Shown: piece by piece, positions 16,394-24,930 of the stretch
Numbering within the stretch: the first letter of the stretch is position 1
Layout: the number at the start of each line of letters is the position of its first letter
NCBI RefSeq assembly: GCF_910594985.1
Contig: NZ_CAJVCE010000021.1
Coordinates: 62,001-126,000, forward strand
Source of the DNA: Paenibacillus allorhizosphaerae
GTDB taxonomy: Bacteria > Bacillota > Bacilli > Paenibacillales > NBRC-103111
Direction: 5' to 3'
Length of the DNA: 64,000 nucleotides
The notes under the pieces: model-generated
The model's input: the letters and a program-made list of their open reading frames with translations, nothing else
What the model was told of the DNA's origin: nothing
The model's database searches: none
Translations under genes and position numbers: made by a program

Positions 16394-16957
16394 TTAGATC
16401 TTACCGACTAGATCAAGGCTTGGCTTCAGCGTTGCGGAACCTTCTTGCCATTTTGCAGGGCACACTTCGCCCGGGTTGTTCCGAACATATTGAGCTGCTT
16501 TGACCTTGTTCACCAAAATGCTTGCGTCGCGGCCAATGCCGCCTGCATTGATCTCGATCGCTTGGATTACGCCGTCCGGATCGATAATGAACGTACCGCG
16601 GTCTGCAAGACCGTCAGCTTCGATCAGCACGTCGAAGTTGCGGGAGATCGTATGCGAAGGATCGCCGATCATGATATATGTGATTTTGCCGATCGTCTCG
16701 GAGCTGTCATGCCATGCTTTATGCGTAAAGTGCGTATCCGTGGAAACGGAGTATACTTCAACGCCGAGGCCCTTCAATGTTTCATATTGGTTTTGCAGAT
16801 CCTCAAGCTCTGTTGGGCATACGAATGTGAAGTCCGCTGGGTAAAAGCAAACGATGCTCCATTTTCCTTTGAAGTTCTCTTCTGTAACGTCGATGAATTT
16901 GCCGTTGTGGTAAGCCGATGCTTTGAATGGTTTTACTTCTGTTCCGATAAGAGACAT
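16394..16957 (-). CDS. ahpC: alkyl hydroperoxide reductase subunit C (2-Cys peroxiredoxin)
   Basis: A 187-residue peroxiredoxin that reduces hydrogen peroxide, organic peroxides and peroxynitrite. Peroxidatic Cys47 lies in DFTFVCPTELEDL and the resolving cysteine in GEVCPAKW near residue 166; the catalytic Thr/Arg context is normal. It forms an operon with ahpF, its electron donor. Upstream on the minus strand a TTGACG hexamer is preceded by two direct repeats CTTCATGATA with 11-base spacing, a candidate regulator site. I do not see a good PerR box. Confidence 0.97.
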   Translation of the reverse strand: MSLIGTEVKPFKASAYHNGKFIDVTEENFKGKWSIVCFYPADFTFVCPTELEDLQNQYETLKGLGVEVYSVSTDTHFTHKAWHDSSETIGKITYIMIGDPSHTISRNFDVLIEADGLADRGTFIIDPDGVIQAIEINAGGIGRDASILVNKVKAAQYVRNNPGEVCPAKWQEGSATLKPSLDLVGKI

Positions 16958-16998
16958 ATTGATTGTTCCTCCTTAGTTTTTGGTTGAAATTTCTTTAT

Positions 16999-17048
16999 GT
17001 AGTAATGATACCACAGAAAGACGTCAATATCATGAAGGTATCATGAAG
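16999..17048 (-). promoter_or_regulatory. ahpC promoter region with tandem 10-bp direct repeats
   Basis: On the minus strand CTTCATGATA occurs twice (17048-17039 and 17037-17028), one helical turn apart, immediately ahead of TTGACG (17027-17022). A weak -10 TACTAC lies 17 bases further on (17004-16999). Phased repeats abutting a -35 box are typical of activator binding. Confidence 0.45.
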
Positions 17049-17154
17049 AAAGTACAGATGCAAGTTTGGCCATTAGCGAATGCATGAATGCGCATGTGGT
17101 CCATCCGAGACGATGCGTGGTAAAGCGTCTTTTTCAAAAGATGGCCGGCAAAGC

Positions 17155-17192
17155 AAAAAGGCCTCCGTCCCATGGAATTCTGGATGAAGGCC
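17155..17192 (-). terminator. terminator of mqo
   Basis: On the minus strand GGCCTTCATCC (17192-17182) pairs with GGACGGAGGCC (17170-17160) with one wobble and one mismatch, then TTTTT. It lies 20 bases after the mqo stop. Confidence 0.8.
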
Positions 17193-17211
17193 GCCTCACT
17201 CATTATGAATT

Positions 17212-18720
17212 TTACGCTCTTTTGACGTGGTGCAGATCACTGCTTAACCCGAGCGTCCGCTCCGTTGATGCATGAATCTTTTGGATAAGTTCTGGGTTTT
17301 TCACGAGTGACACACCATAAGAAGGAATCATTTCTTTTATTTTCGGTGCCCATGCTTTTAGTTGCTGCGGGAAGCATTTTTCTATGACCTCCAGCATGAC
17401 GGAAACGGCAGTAGAAGCACCCGGAGAAGCGCCGAGCAATGCGGCGATCGATCCATCCGCGCTACTCACCACTTCCGTACCAAATTGAAGCGTTCCTTTC
17501 CCGCCAGCAGCCGTATCTTTGATAACTTGTACACGTTGACCCGCTATCAATAAATCCCAATCCTCGCTCTTGGCGTGCGGGATAAACTCTCGCAGCTCTT
17601 CCATGCGCTGTTCTTTCGATAACATCACTTGCTGGATCAAGTATTTTGTCAATCCAAGGTTTTTGGCGCCTGCCGCGAGCATCGTTATCACGTTATCCGG
17701 TTTAACCGAACCTAACAAATCAAACATGGAGCCGGTTTTTAAGAACTTTGGCGAGAAGCCGGCAAACGGTCCAAAGAGCAGCGATTTTTTATTATCGATA
17801 AATCTTGTGTCCAGATGCGGAACGGACATTGGAGGTGCGCCAACCTTGGCTTTGCCGTATACTTTGGCATGATGCTGTGCTACAACCTCCGGGTTGTTAC
17901 AAGCCATAAATAGTCCGCTTATCGGGAAACCTCCAATATGCTTTCCTTCAGGGATACCCGATTTTTGCAGTAAAGGAAGACTTCCTCCCCCGCCGCCGAT
18001 AAAAACGAATTTTGCCGTGTGGTGTTCGACGGTACCGCTCTCGACATTGCGAACTTTCAATTCCCACAGACCATCGCTCGTACGTTTCAAATCATCGACA
18101 TTATGTTTGAATTTGATATCGACGTTTTTACTCTTTAAGTGGTCAAACAATATGCGCGTTAAAGCGCCAAAGTTGACATCCGTGCCAGATTCGATTCTTG
18201 TTGCCGCTATCGGTTCATCCAATGCCCGGTCTTTCATAATAAGCGGAATCCATTCCATCAATTTCGTCGGGTCATCGGAGAATTCCATCCCATGAAACAG
18301 AGGATTGTTTAGCATCGCTTCAAAACGTTTTTTCAAATAAGCGACATTTTTTTCCCCTTGTACTAAACTGATATGCGGCAATGGCATAATAAAGGTCTGC
18401 GGATTACGAATCAGATTGCTGTTTACAAGATAAGACCAAAACTGCATGGAATCTTGAAACTGTTCATTGACTTTTATCGCTTTGCTAATATCTATGGATC
18501 CGTCCGGTTTTTCGGACGTGTAGTTAAGCTCGCACAGTGCAGCATGCCCTGTTCCCGCATTGTTCCATTCGTTCGAGCTTTCCTCTCCTGCGCTTGCTAA
18601 CTTCTCAAACACTGTAATTTTCCAGCTTGGTACTAATTCTTTCAGCAGTGACCCTAAAGTCGCACTCATGATTCCGGCACCAATTAAGATAACGTCTGTT
18701 TTCGTTTGTCTGTTACTCAT
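17212..18720 (-). CDS. mqo: malate:quinone oxidoreductase
   Basis: A 502-residue FAD-dependent, membrane-peripheral enzyme that oxidises malate to oxaloacetate and reduces quinone, bypassing NAD-linked malate dehydrogenase. The N-terminal FAD motif DVILIGAGIMSATLGSLLKE, EESSNEWNNAGTGHAALCE, FVFIGGGGGSLPLLQKSGI and the segment ALLGASPGASTAVSVM are family hallmarks; length is normal. It is monocistronic between its own terminator and a 140-base leader with a stable inverted repeat. Neighbouring ahpCF might reflect peroxide made by flavin oxidation, but that is only context. Confidence 0.95.
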   Translation of the reverse strand: MSNRQTKTDVILIGAGIMSATLGSLLKELVPSWKITVFEKLASAGEESSNEWNNAGTGHAALCELNYTSEKPDGSIDISKAIKVNEQFQDSMQFWSYLVNSNLIRNPQTFIMPLPHISLVQGEKNVAYLKKRFEAMLNNPLFHGMEFSDDPTKLMEWIPLIMKDRALDEPIAATRIESGTDVNFGALTRILFDHLKSKNVDIKFKHNVDDLKRTSDGLWELKVRNVESGTVEHHTAKFVFIGGGGGSLPLLQKSGIPEGKHIGGFPISGLFMACNNPEVVAQHHAKVYGKAKVGAPPMSVPHLDTRFIDNKKSLLFGPFAGFSPKFLKTGSMFDLLGSVKPDNVITMLAAGAKNLGLTKYLIQQVMLSKEQRMEELREFIPHAKSEDWDLLIAGQRVQVIKDTAAGGKGTLQFGTEVVSSADGSIAALLGASPGASTAVSVMLEVIEKCFPQQLKAWAPKIKEMIPSYGVSLVKNPELIQKIHASTERTLGLSSDLHHVKRA

Positions 18721-18750
18721 TTTTACCGTCCTAACACGCTAATATTTGAA

Positions 18751-18807
18751 GAAAAGATGTAGGCGCTCCACAGCAAACAAGGTGCGACCTCCGTCACACA
18801 TCTTTTC
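18751..18807 (-). other. structured 5' leader of mqo (candidate cis-regulatory RNA)
   Basis: A perfect 10-bp inverted repeat (GAAAAGATGT 18751-18760 with ACATCTTTTC 18798-18807) encloses 37 bases that hold a smaller AGGT-CGC-ACCT hairpin. It lies 31 bases before the mqo start within a leader of about 140 bases. I do not recognise a known riboswitch. The same segment also contains a 20-codon frame starting at an ATG inside the stem (MCDGGRTLFAVERLHLFFKY). Confidence 0.5.
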
Positions 18808-18869
18808 TGGATCAATTACAACCTGATCAGGGTGTATCACTATGACTACTGATAGATTTCATATCTACT

Positions 18870-18898
18870 ATTATATGATAGTTATAGGGGATTTTAAA
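18870..18898 (-). promoter_or_regulatory. probable mqo promoter
   Basis: Minus-strand TATAAT (18875-18870) with TTTAAA 17 bases upstream (18898-18893). A 10-bp palindrome CCTGATCAGG lies just downstream at 18822-18831 and could be an operator. Confidence 0.5.
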
Positions 18899-18988
18899 GC
18901 CGGAAAATTCAGTGATGATGTACAGTTGTAGGTAAAAAGCGAGAAACCGTCAATAAAACCGTAGGAATACTTAAAAAACCAAGGCTTT

Positions 18989-19009
18989 ACCCTAGTTACT
19001 TGCTAGGGT
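18989..19009 (-). terminator. weak terminator after the MidA-like methyltransferase gene
   Basis: ACCCTAG (18989-18995) and CTAGGGT (19003-19009) form a 7-bp stem; on the minus strand TTTTTT follows after ten bases (18977-18972). Probably ends the methyltransferase transcript. Confidence 0.4.
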
Positions 19010-19032
19010 TATGGCTTTATGATTGAGCTTGT

Positions 19033-20589
19033 TTAACTTGTACTCAAGTGGCTTATCAATGCCAAAGCCTCTTCGTGATCAGGCTCAAGTTCTAATAATT
19101 TTCGTAAGTACCTCCCCGCATCTTCGACTAAATCTAACTCGAAACAACAAATGACTAGACAATAAAATACGGTTGATACGACCTCATCTTGGTCTTGAAG
19201 TACGGATATTTCCAAATACCGTTTGGAGTGTTCGTACAAGCCCATCTCGAACAGTAATAATCCAGCATCGAGCGCTAGATCATAACGCTGCTCCATGACA
19301 TAGTACGATGACCACATCAGCTGTATGCCTCTCAATATATCCTGCTTTTCTTCATCGTTTGCATCTGACAGCAGACTGGAGATCCGCTTCGTACTCTGAA
19401 TGAAAAATTCCGCATCATATCCACCCAAACGCCAAAAACTTAATATTTGCTGTAGCCCCATGCTATCTTGATGGCGATCCACCCATTCCTTCATACTAAA
19501 AAATTCGTCCGGACCAAAGCGTTCAATACATCGACGATAAGCTAATCTCATATTGGGATAATCCATGGGTTTATCTAGATGGAGAATACAGCCAACATTT
19601 ATATTTATATAATGATGTGGGGGGAATAACGCCGCTGCTCCTCTTTGTTCAAAGACATGCTGAATCGCATGGTAGTTTGCCGTTAAAGAAAAACTTCCAT
19701 GTAAGATCAACTCTGGCGGTTCTGCGAATCTCCAGTTATCCAGTAAGTGATCACCTTTGTCTGCTGTTATCAATAAAAACCCCGACGGAGATAACTGATT
19801 CAAACGCTCTAAACAATTGATTCCAGCGGCAGGAAATAAAATATACGAGTCTTCTAGCTGCTCCTGATAAATGGAGACGACATCACGGTAAGGATAGGTT
19901 TCTTGTTCGTACTCAGGCGCCCGTCGATGCTCATAGTGTAAAGTGATTTGGTCTAACCATTCTGATGGTTTAAGTGAATCATTATCTTCGGGATATTCGA
20001 CATCAACGTCTGCTTCATAAATATGCCCATCACCAACATAAATCAACTCTTGTGGGATGCTATCAAAAAAGTAGTTGGCCACGATGATTAACGGTTGTTT
20101 TAAATCTCCTTCACTAATCGTTTTGCCTGATACAACGAGATTCAGTACGGTATCATGGACAGCATCAAATTGCGCAAAATCCAGTAATCCCTCGGTAATA
20201 AAAGATTGTAGAGCGGGATGTTCCTTCCAAGCCATAACATTATTCATCGCCAAATCCGTCATAATATACCGGAACCCAGGCAGTGATGTCCCCGCATAGT
20301 CTCTCAATTGACACAACTCATACAGCACATGGTAAGCAAGACGTCCCGCTCCTGCGCCAAGCTCCACAATGAAAACAGGTTCTGAACGATATTCCTTATT
20401 CGCCCGATCTTGAAGAAACCCAAAGATCATTTCTGCATATGCCGTAGCGATCATTGGATTACTCGTTATATATTGAGGAACTTGGTCATTGTTCCAGGCC
20501 TTCGTTCCTTGTTCTTCATAATATTTTCGCTGAATATTCCATATAGGCGCTTCACTGAAGCGGTAACGTTGTTTATTATTGCCTGTCAT
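19033..20589 (-). CDS. SAM-dependent methyltransferase of the MidA/NDUFAF7 type with helical C-terminal domain
   Basis: A 518-residue protein. The N-terminal half resembles the SAM-MT (DUF185/MidA) fold: SAM motif VFIVELGAGAGRLAYHVL, and PLIIVANYFFDSIPQEL, which matches the NEFxDALP-type motif. The C-terminal third (from about residue 390) is composed of helical repeats (YDLALDAGLLLFEMGLYEHS, AGRYLRKLLELEPDHEEAL) like TPR. Mitochondrial NDUFAF7 methylates an arginine in complex I; the target of this bacterial long form is unknown. Part of its N-terminal coding sequence recurs inverted at 21012-21077. It is less GC-rich than mqo or the helicase, which fits acquisition. Confidence 0.75.
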   Translation of the reverse strand: MTGNNKQRYRFSEAPIWNIQRKYYEEQGTKAWNNDQVPQYITSNPMIATAYAEMIFGFLQDRANKEYRSEPVFIVELGAGAGRLAYHVLYELCQLRDYAGTSLPGFRYIMTDLAMNNVMAWKEHPALQSFITEGLLDFAQFDAVHDTVLNLVVSGKTISEGDLKQPLIIVANYFFDSIPQELIYVGDGHIYEADVDVEYPEDNDSLKPSEWLDQITLHYEHRRAPEYEQETYPYRDVVSIYQEQLEDSYILFPAAGINCLERLNQLSPSGFLLITADKGDHLLDNWRFAEPPELILHGSFSLTANYHAIQHVFEQRGAAALFPPHHYININVGCILHLDKPMDYPNMRLAYRRCIERFGPDEFFSMKEWVDRHQDSMGLQQILSFWRLGGYDAEFFIQSTKRISSLLSDANDEEKQDILRGIQLMWSSYYVMEQRYDLALDAGLLLFEMGLYEHSKRYLEISVLQDQDEVVSTVFYCLVICCFELDLVEDAGRYLRKLLELEPDHEEALALISHLSTS

Positions 20590-21011
20590 TTAAATGATCC
20601 TGCTCTCTGGAAGTTTTTCAATTACTATAACATACTTCAATAAGTACCTTTTTATAAGTATTGCCTTAGAATTGCCCCCACCCGTAATTATAAACCAAGT
20701 TAAACGTAACTGCTTTGCTTTTAATAGAGTATGGTTTCCCCGTCCCGGCCTATTGGGGGGCAGTTCTTGGTGGATCATGACAAACACAGGTTTGCCGTCC
20801 TTGTTTTCGGCCACCTCACTCCGAAACAAGTTCAGTTTGTTCGTTGGAGTACCAGGCACCTTCGCCAACTTCCGGTTTTTCCTGAACATACGCTTCCTGC
20901 GACAGGAGATCAGGTGGAAACCATTCAACCGCACGTCATGGTATGGTTTCTCCAGATTGAATAAGGACGTAACCGCCTGCCGCGCCATCGCATCGGTCTT
21001 GCCATTTGTCT

Positions 21012-21077
21012 TGGAACAACGACCAAGTTTCTCAATATATCACGTGCAATCCAATGATCGCTGCGGCCTATGCAGAG
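21012..21077 (+). pseudogene. inverted fragment of the MidA-like methyltransferase gene
   Basis: The plus strand encodes WNNDQVSQYITCNPMIAAAY and then AE, identical at 19 of 22 residues to residues 32-53 of the neighbouring methyltransferase (coded at 20496-20431, minus strand). Similarity stops on both sides, no start or SAM motif is present, and the fragment overlaps the 3' end of the helicase gene on the other strand. It is a broken paralog, not a gene. Confidence 0.75.
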
Positions 21078-22318
21078 TCGTTTCGATTAGTGCCTTCGCG
21101 ATGGCCGCGGGTGACACAATCCTCGGAAGATGTGACGCTGGTTCTGGTCTCCCTAACTGCCGTTGGAGTCGACTCATTCATTGTCATCGGATACGGATGA
21201 TCCCCGATCACTGGAATCCTCTGCTTGATCAGCTTCTCGATATCTTTCAGATAAGGAATCTCTTCGTACTCGCAAAACGAAATCGCTATTCCGCTTAATC
21301 CCGCTCGTCCGGTGCGGCCGATCCGATGTACATACGTCTCCGGGATATTCGGCAAATTGTAGTTAATGACGTGCGACAGCTCCTCGATGTCGATGCCCCG
21401 GGCCGCAATGTCTGTCGCCACCAGCATGCGAGTCACACCTTGCTTGAAGTTATTCAGCGCAGCTTGGCGGGCGTTCTGCGACTTGTCGCCGTGAATCGCC
21501 TGCGCGGTAATCGTCGCCTTCGTCAAGCCTCTAACCAGCCGATCCGCGCCATGCTTCGTACGGGTGAACACAAGCGCGCTCTCGATCGACATGTCTTGTA
21601 GCAGGTCGATCAACAACGGCAGCTTATTCGGCTTGTCCACAAAGTAGAGTGTCTGTTTGATCCGCTCCGCCGTCGAGGAAACGGGCGTAATTTCGATTTT
21701 CATTGGATTCGTCAGCAGTGAATCTACCAGAGACGTGATCTCGGGCGGCATCGTCGCCGAAAAGAACAGCGTCTGTCGTTTGGCAGGCAGCTTGGCGATG
21801 ATCCTTCTCATGTCGTGAATGAAGCCCATATCTAGCATGCGGTCTGCTTCGTCCAGCACGAGGATCTGCACGTGACGCAGATCGGCGAACCCTTGGTTTA
21901 TCAGGTCGATTAGTCGGCCCGGCGTCGCTATCAGTATATCCATGCCTTGCTCCAGCGCCTGCTCCTGTGTTTTTTGCGGTACGCCGCCTAAAATCACGGC
22001 ACTTCTCAGATTCAAGAAGCGTCCGTAAGATTTAAAGTTGTCGGATATCTGAATGGCCAGCTCTCGCGTAGGCGTCAGGATCAGCGAACGAATGACGCGC
22101 TTGCCGCTCGATCGTCCCTGCTGCGCGCTCAGCAGTTGGATAATTGGCAGCAAGAACGCCGCTGTCTTGCCGGTCCCAGTCTGAGCGCAGCCGAACAAAT
22201 CACGGCCCGCCAGCACCGGCGGAATTGCCTGCTCCTGTATGGGAGTGGGCTGTGTATAATTTTCCTTGGCCAACGCTTTAAGAATGGGGGGACTCAATTT
22301 CAATTGTTCAAATGTCAT
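21068..22318 (-). CDS. DEAD-box ATP-dependent RNA helicase
   Basis: A 416-residue RNA helicase. Motifs in order: Q motif NYTQPTPIQEQAIP, Walker A CAQTGTGKTAAF, PTRELA, Ia/Ib region with TPGRLIDL, DEAD in VLVLDEADRMLDMGF, SAT in LFFSATMP, VATDIAARGID and HRIGRTGRAG. It is of the compact RhlE/CshA type that remodels structured RNA in ribosome assembly or decay. The start is ATG 22318 with AAAGGAGATT before it; an upstream frame lacks a site. The C-terminal tail is short, rich in S/T/E rather than basic, and its last codons and stop fall inside the inverted methyltransferase fragment, so the original tail may have been replaced. Confidence 0.9.
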   Translation of the reverse strand: MTFEQLKLSPPILKALAKENYTQPTPIQEQAIPPVLAGRDLFGCAQTGTGKTAAFLLPIIQLLSAQQGRSSGKRVIRSLILTPTRELAIQISDNFKSYGRFLNLRSAVILGGVPQKTQEQALEQGMDILIATPGRLIDLINQGFADLRHVQILVLDEADRMLDMGFIHDMRRIIAKLPAKRQTLFFSATMPPEITSLVDSLLTNPMKIEITPVSSTAERIKQTLYFVDKPNKLPLLIDLLQDMSIESALVFTRTKHGADRLVRGLTKATITAQAIHGDKSQNARQAALNNFKQGVTRMLVATDIAARGIDIEELSHVINYNLPNIPETYVHRIGRTGRAGLSGIAISFCEYEEIPYLKDIEKLIKQRIPVIGDHPYPMTMNESTPTAVRETRTSVTSSEDCVTRGHREGTNRNDSA

Positions 22319-22496
22319 AAAATCTCCTTTGTCATGCCACCGTCGATGCGGAAGTTTCACTTCTTGCATTATACACCAGATACGAGGTGGCGCACTGCAT
22401 TCTCTGTAACGGCAATTTCTACTTAAAATGTATAGACGGAATCCTTAAGAGCGCCCCCTGGTTTTGGGGCTTCCCTGTTTATCATAAAAATTTGCG

Positions 22497-22976
22497 TCAC
22501 TTATGATAAGGTTCTCCGCGCATAATCTTAAACGCGCGGTACACCTGCTCCATTAGCACCAGCCGCATCAACTGGTGCGGCAGCGTCATGCGCCCGAACG
22601 AGAGCTTCTGTTCGGCGCGCGCAAGAACCGCGGGGGCCAGTCCGAGCGAGCCCCCGATCACGAAGGCCACGTGGCTGCGCCCGTAAGTGGCCAGATCCTG
22701 CACCTGCCGCGCGAGCTCCTCGCTCGATAGCGGCTTGCCGTCAATCGCGAGCGCGACCACATACGCATCGCTCTTGATATGCGCGAGGATACGCTCCCCC
22801 TCACGCTGCTTTACGAGCGCCTCTTCCGCGGCGCTCATCGTCTCCGGTGCCTTCTCGTCCGGCACCTCAATCATTTGCACCTTGGCATACGGGCCAAGGC
22901 GCTTGACGTACTCGGCGATCCCTTGAACCAGGTACGCCTCTTTCAACTTCCCCACTGCGATGATCTGGATGTGCAT
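22497..22976 (-). CDS. rlmH: 23S rRNA (pseudouridine1915-N3)-methyltransferase RlmH
   Basis: A 159-residue SPOUT (knotted) methyltransferase acting on pseudouridine 1915 of helix 69 in the 70S ribosome. The start MHIQIIAVGKLKEAYL, the SAM-binding FVIGGSLGLAPAVLARA and the C-terminal LPHQLMRLVLMEQVYRAF and GEPYHK are diagnostic. The length is exactly that of the family. The gene is in the conserved oriC-left-arm order next to the htrA/wal region, 186 bases after the small CxxH/CxxC gene, from which a terminator separates it. Confidence 0.97.
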   Translation of the reverse strand: MHIQIIAVGKLKEAYLVQGIAEYVKRLGPYAKVQMIEVPDEKAPETMSAAEEALVKQREGERILAHIKSDAYVVALAIDGKPLSSEELARQVQDLATYGRSHVAFVIGGSLGLAPAVLARAEQKLSFGRMTLPHQLMRLVLMEQVYRAFKIMRGEPYHK

Positions 22977-23100
22977 CGCCGGTTCCCCCTATCTGCTGCC
23001 CTGTATATTCCCCAGAGCACCCTCATATCGGTCACGGTATTACTCAACATCACTTCGTACGACCATGTCTGCCCCGCTTCCGTCCAGCACTCCGCCTAAC

Positions 23101-23150
23101 AACAACAAAAGGAGAAGGCCACCCGCTCGCACGCCGGGCCTGCCTTCCCC
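23101..23150 (-). terminator. terminator after the CxxH/CxxC gene
   Basis: On the minus strand GAAGGC (23147-23142) pairs with GCCTTC (23119-23114), with an inner CCCG/CGGG stem, followed by CCTTTTGTTGTTG. Confidence 0.75.
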
Positions 23151-23162
23151 CTCCACTTTAGT

Positions 23163-23330
23163 TCAGACCACCAGGAAACGTCCCCGCTCCGCACAGCGTT
23201 CACAATGTGCCGGAGGCTCCCATGCGGTGAACTTCACTTCTTCCAAATCGACGATATCCGGCGCTTCTTCATATTCATCGACGAACATGTCGATCGCCAG
23301 TTCCAAATGCTCTTTGCAAACAACGTGCAT
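23163..23330 (-). CDS. small CxxH/CxxC protein (YyzF/BA_5709-like)
   Basis: A 55-residue protein. Starting at ATG 23330, with AAAAGGGG seven bases upstream, it reads MHVVCKEHLELAIDMFVDEY, continues through EEAPDIVDLEEV and ends with AHCERCAERGRFLVV. The CxxH (C5, H8) and CxxC (C43, C46) pairs can form one zinc site. Proteins of this size and pattern occur next to rlmH and htrA at the same location in Bacillus relatives. It lies 138 bases after htrA on the same strand and may be cotranscribed with it. Function is unknown. Confidence 0.85.
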   Translation of the reverse strand: MHVVCKEHLELAIDMFVDEYEEAPDIVDLEEVKFTAWEPPAHCERCAERGRFLVV

Positions 23331-23468
23331 GCTGTACCCCTTTTCATACGTTCGTCCGGTTACGAGCGCTTCTGCGTGAGCTCTCCAGACATAGACAAAC
23401 CTTAATCGTTATTCCTATTGTAGCCGAAAATACACCATCTTAACGATATCTATACGCTTACGCTGCTG

Positions 23469-24698
23469 CTATTTATCCGTTACTTCGCTGAGCGTAAGCT
23501 GCACGGTCGATTTCTTCGATCCGCGGTAATACGTAATCGCCATCTTATCGCCGATTTTCTTGCTGCCGTATATATACTTGCGCAGCGCGAGCGTGCTGTC
23601 GATCGGCTTGCCGTCCAGCTCCACAATGACGTCGCCGCTCTTGAAGCCGGCATCCTTCGCAGGGCCGACCGCTTCAATGACGATAATGCCGCGCTTGACG
23701 CCCGAGGGAAGCTTCAAGCTTTCCGTTCCGGCAAACGATTGCAAGTTTTGCGTCACGACGCCGATGTAAGGACGCTTCACTTTATGATCGGTAACGAGAG
23801 ATTGAATAATGACTTTGACTTGATTGATCGGTATCGCAAAACCGAGGCCCTCGACACCCATATCGGCCACCTTCAGCGTATTGATGCCGATGACCTTGCC
23901 GTCTAAATTGACCAGTGCACCGCCGCTATTGCCTTGATTGATGGCCGCATCCGTCTGAATAACGTCCATCTCCCAATCCGGTTCGCCTTCGCGTCCGAGC
24001 GACACCGGGATCGTGCGTTTCGGCCAGCTGATAATGCCCTTCGTTACGGTCGGCGTGTAACTGAGGCCCAGCGGGAAACCGACCGCAATCGCCGTCTCCC
24101 CGGCTTTCAACCCGTCGGAGTCGCCGAATTCGGCAATCTGTTTCAAGCCGTTCCCGTCCGTCTCCAGCACGGCGAGGTCGGTAATTTGATCGCGCCCGAC
24201 TAAAGTCGCCTTCCGGCGTTCCCCAGCGACCGTGATGACGTCCAGCTGAGTAAACCCTTCGACCACATGGTTATTGGTCACAATGCGCACCTTGTCGCCG
24301 TTACGCTCGAAGATCACGCCCGAACCGAGCCCGATCGCCCCGCCGCGGGCCGTCTCCTTCTCGCCTTCCCGTTTCGATCCGAGGATGCTCACGACCGTCG
24401 GAGACACTTTCTCCGCCGCGTCGACAACCGAATCGCTCATTCGCCGCTCCGAACCTCCGTCCGAAGCCGACGCACCCGAAGACGGGGGAGCCATCGCGGC
24501 AACCGCCGCGGGTGCCGCTGCCTTCTCCGCCGATTCGCCGCCACCGCCAAATAACATGAACAGCGCGGCCATGACTACAGCTCCGCTTGCCGCCGGGAGC
24601 AACCACCCCGGAAGCTGATTGGGGAACCTTCGGGGCATCCGCCACGTATCCCGGCGCGATGCCTTGGTCGAATAAAAATCGTCGTCAAACAAGCTCAT
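23469..24698 (-). CDS. HtrA/DegP-type membrane-anchored serine protease with PDZ domain
   Basis: A 409-residue quality-control protease of the cell envelope. A cytoplasmic N-terminus precedes one membrane segment (about 31-50, WLLPAASGAVVMAALFML), a low-complexity Ala/Ser linker, the trypsin-like domain with His in IVTNNHVVEG, Asp in TDLAVLE and Ser in NQGNSGGALVN, and a PDZ domain (about 310-400; GPAKDAGFKSGDVIVELDG). In B. subtilis the corresponding gene (htrC/yyxA) directly follows walJ; here a convergent small gene separates them. Its outward-facing active site degrades or refolds misfolded proteins. Confidence 0.94.
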   Translation of the reverse strand: MSLFDDDFYSTKASRRDTWRMPRRFPNQLPGWLLPAASGAVVMAALFMLFGGGGESAEKAAAPAAVAAMAPPSSGASASDGGSERRMSDSVVDAAEKVSPTVVSILGSKREGEKETARGGAIGLGSGVIFERNGDKVRIVTNNHVVEGFTQLDVITVAGERRKATLVGRDQITDLAVLETDGNGLKQIAEFGDSDGLKAGETAIAVGFPLGLSYTPTVTKGIISWPKRTIPVSLGREGEPDWEMDVIQTDAAINQGNSGGALVNLDGKVIGINTLKVADMGVEGLGFAIPINQVKVIIQSLVTDHKVKRPYIGVVTQNLQSFAGTESLKLPSGVKRGIIVIEAVGPAKDAGFKSGDVIVELDGKPIDSTLALRKYIYGSKKIGDKMAITYYRGSKKSTVQLTLSEVTDK

Positions 24699-24930
24699 GT
24701 TCCCCGCTCCCCTCTACATGCCACGCCGCTTCCCGATAAGTACCGCTTGTTCTATTGTACCTTACAATCTTGCAAACTGCGAAACCAAATCACAGAAAAA
24801 AACTTTGAAAATTCAGGAATGTTTTTCATAGCGCAAGACTAGAATAGAATCATAGCCCCAGTTCGCAATGAAGCGATAGAACAAATACAGAGCCTTGAAT
24901 AAAACAACACATTGAAGGGATGAGGCAATA

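Noticed and set aside
20594..21298. 234-codon plus-strand frame
   Set aside because: It passes through the helicase antisense and the broken methyltransferase fragment in the wrong frame; composition is not protein-like.
22440..22475. Stem with CCCC/GGGG downstream of rlmH
   Set aside because: The minus-strand hairpin lacks a T-run and is interrupted, so it is not called as a terminator.
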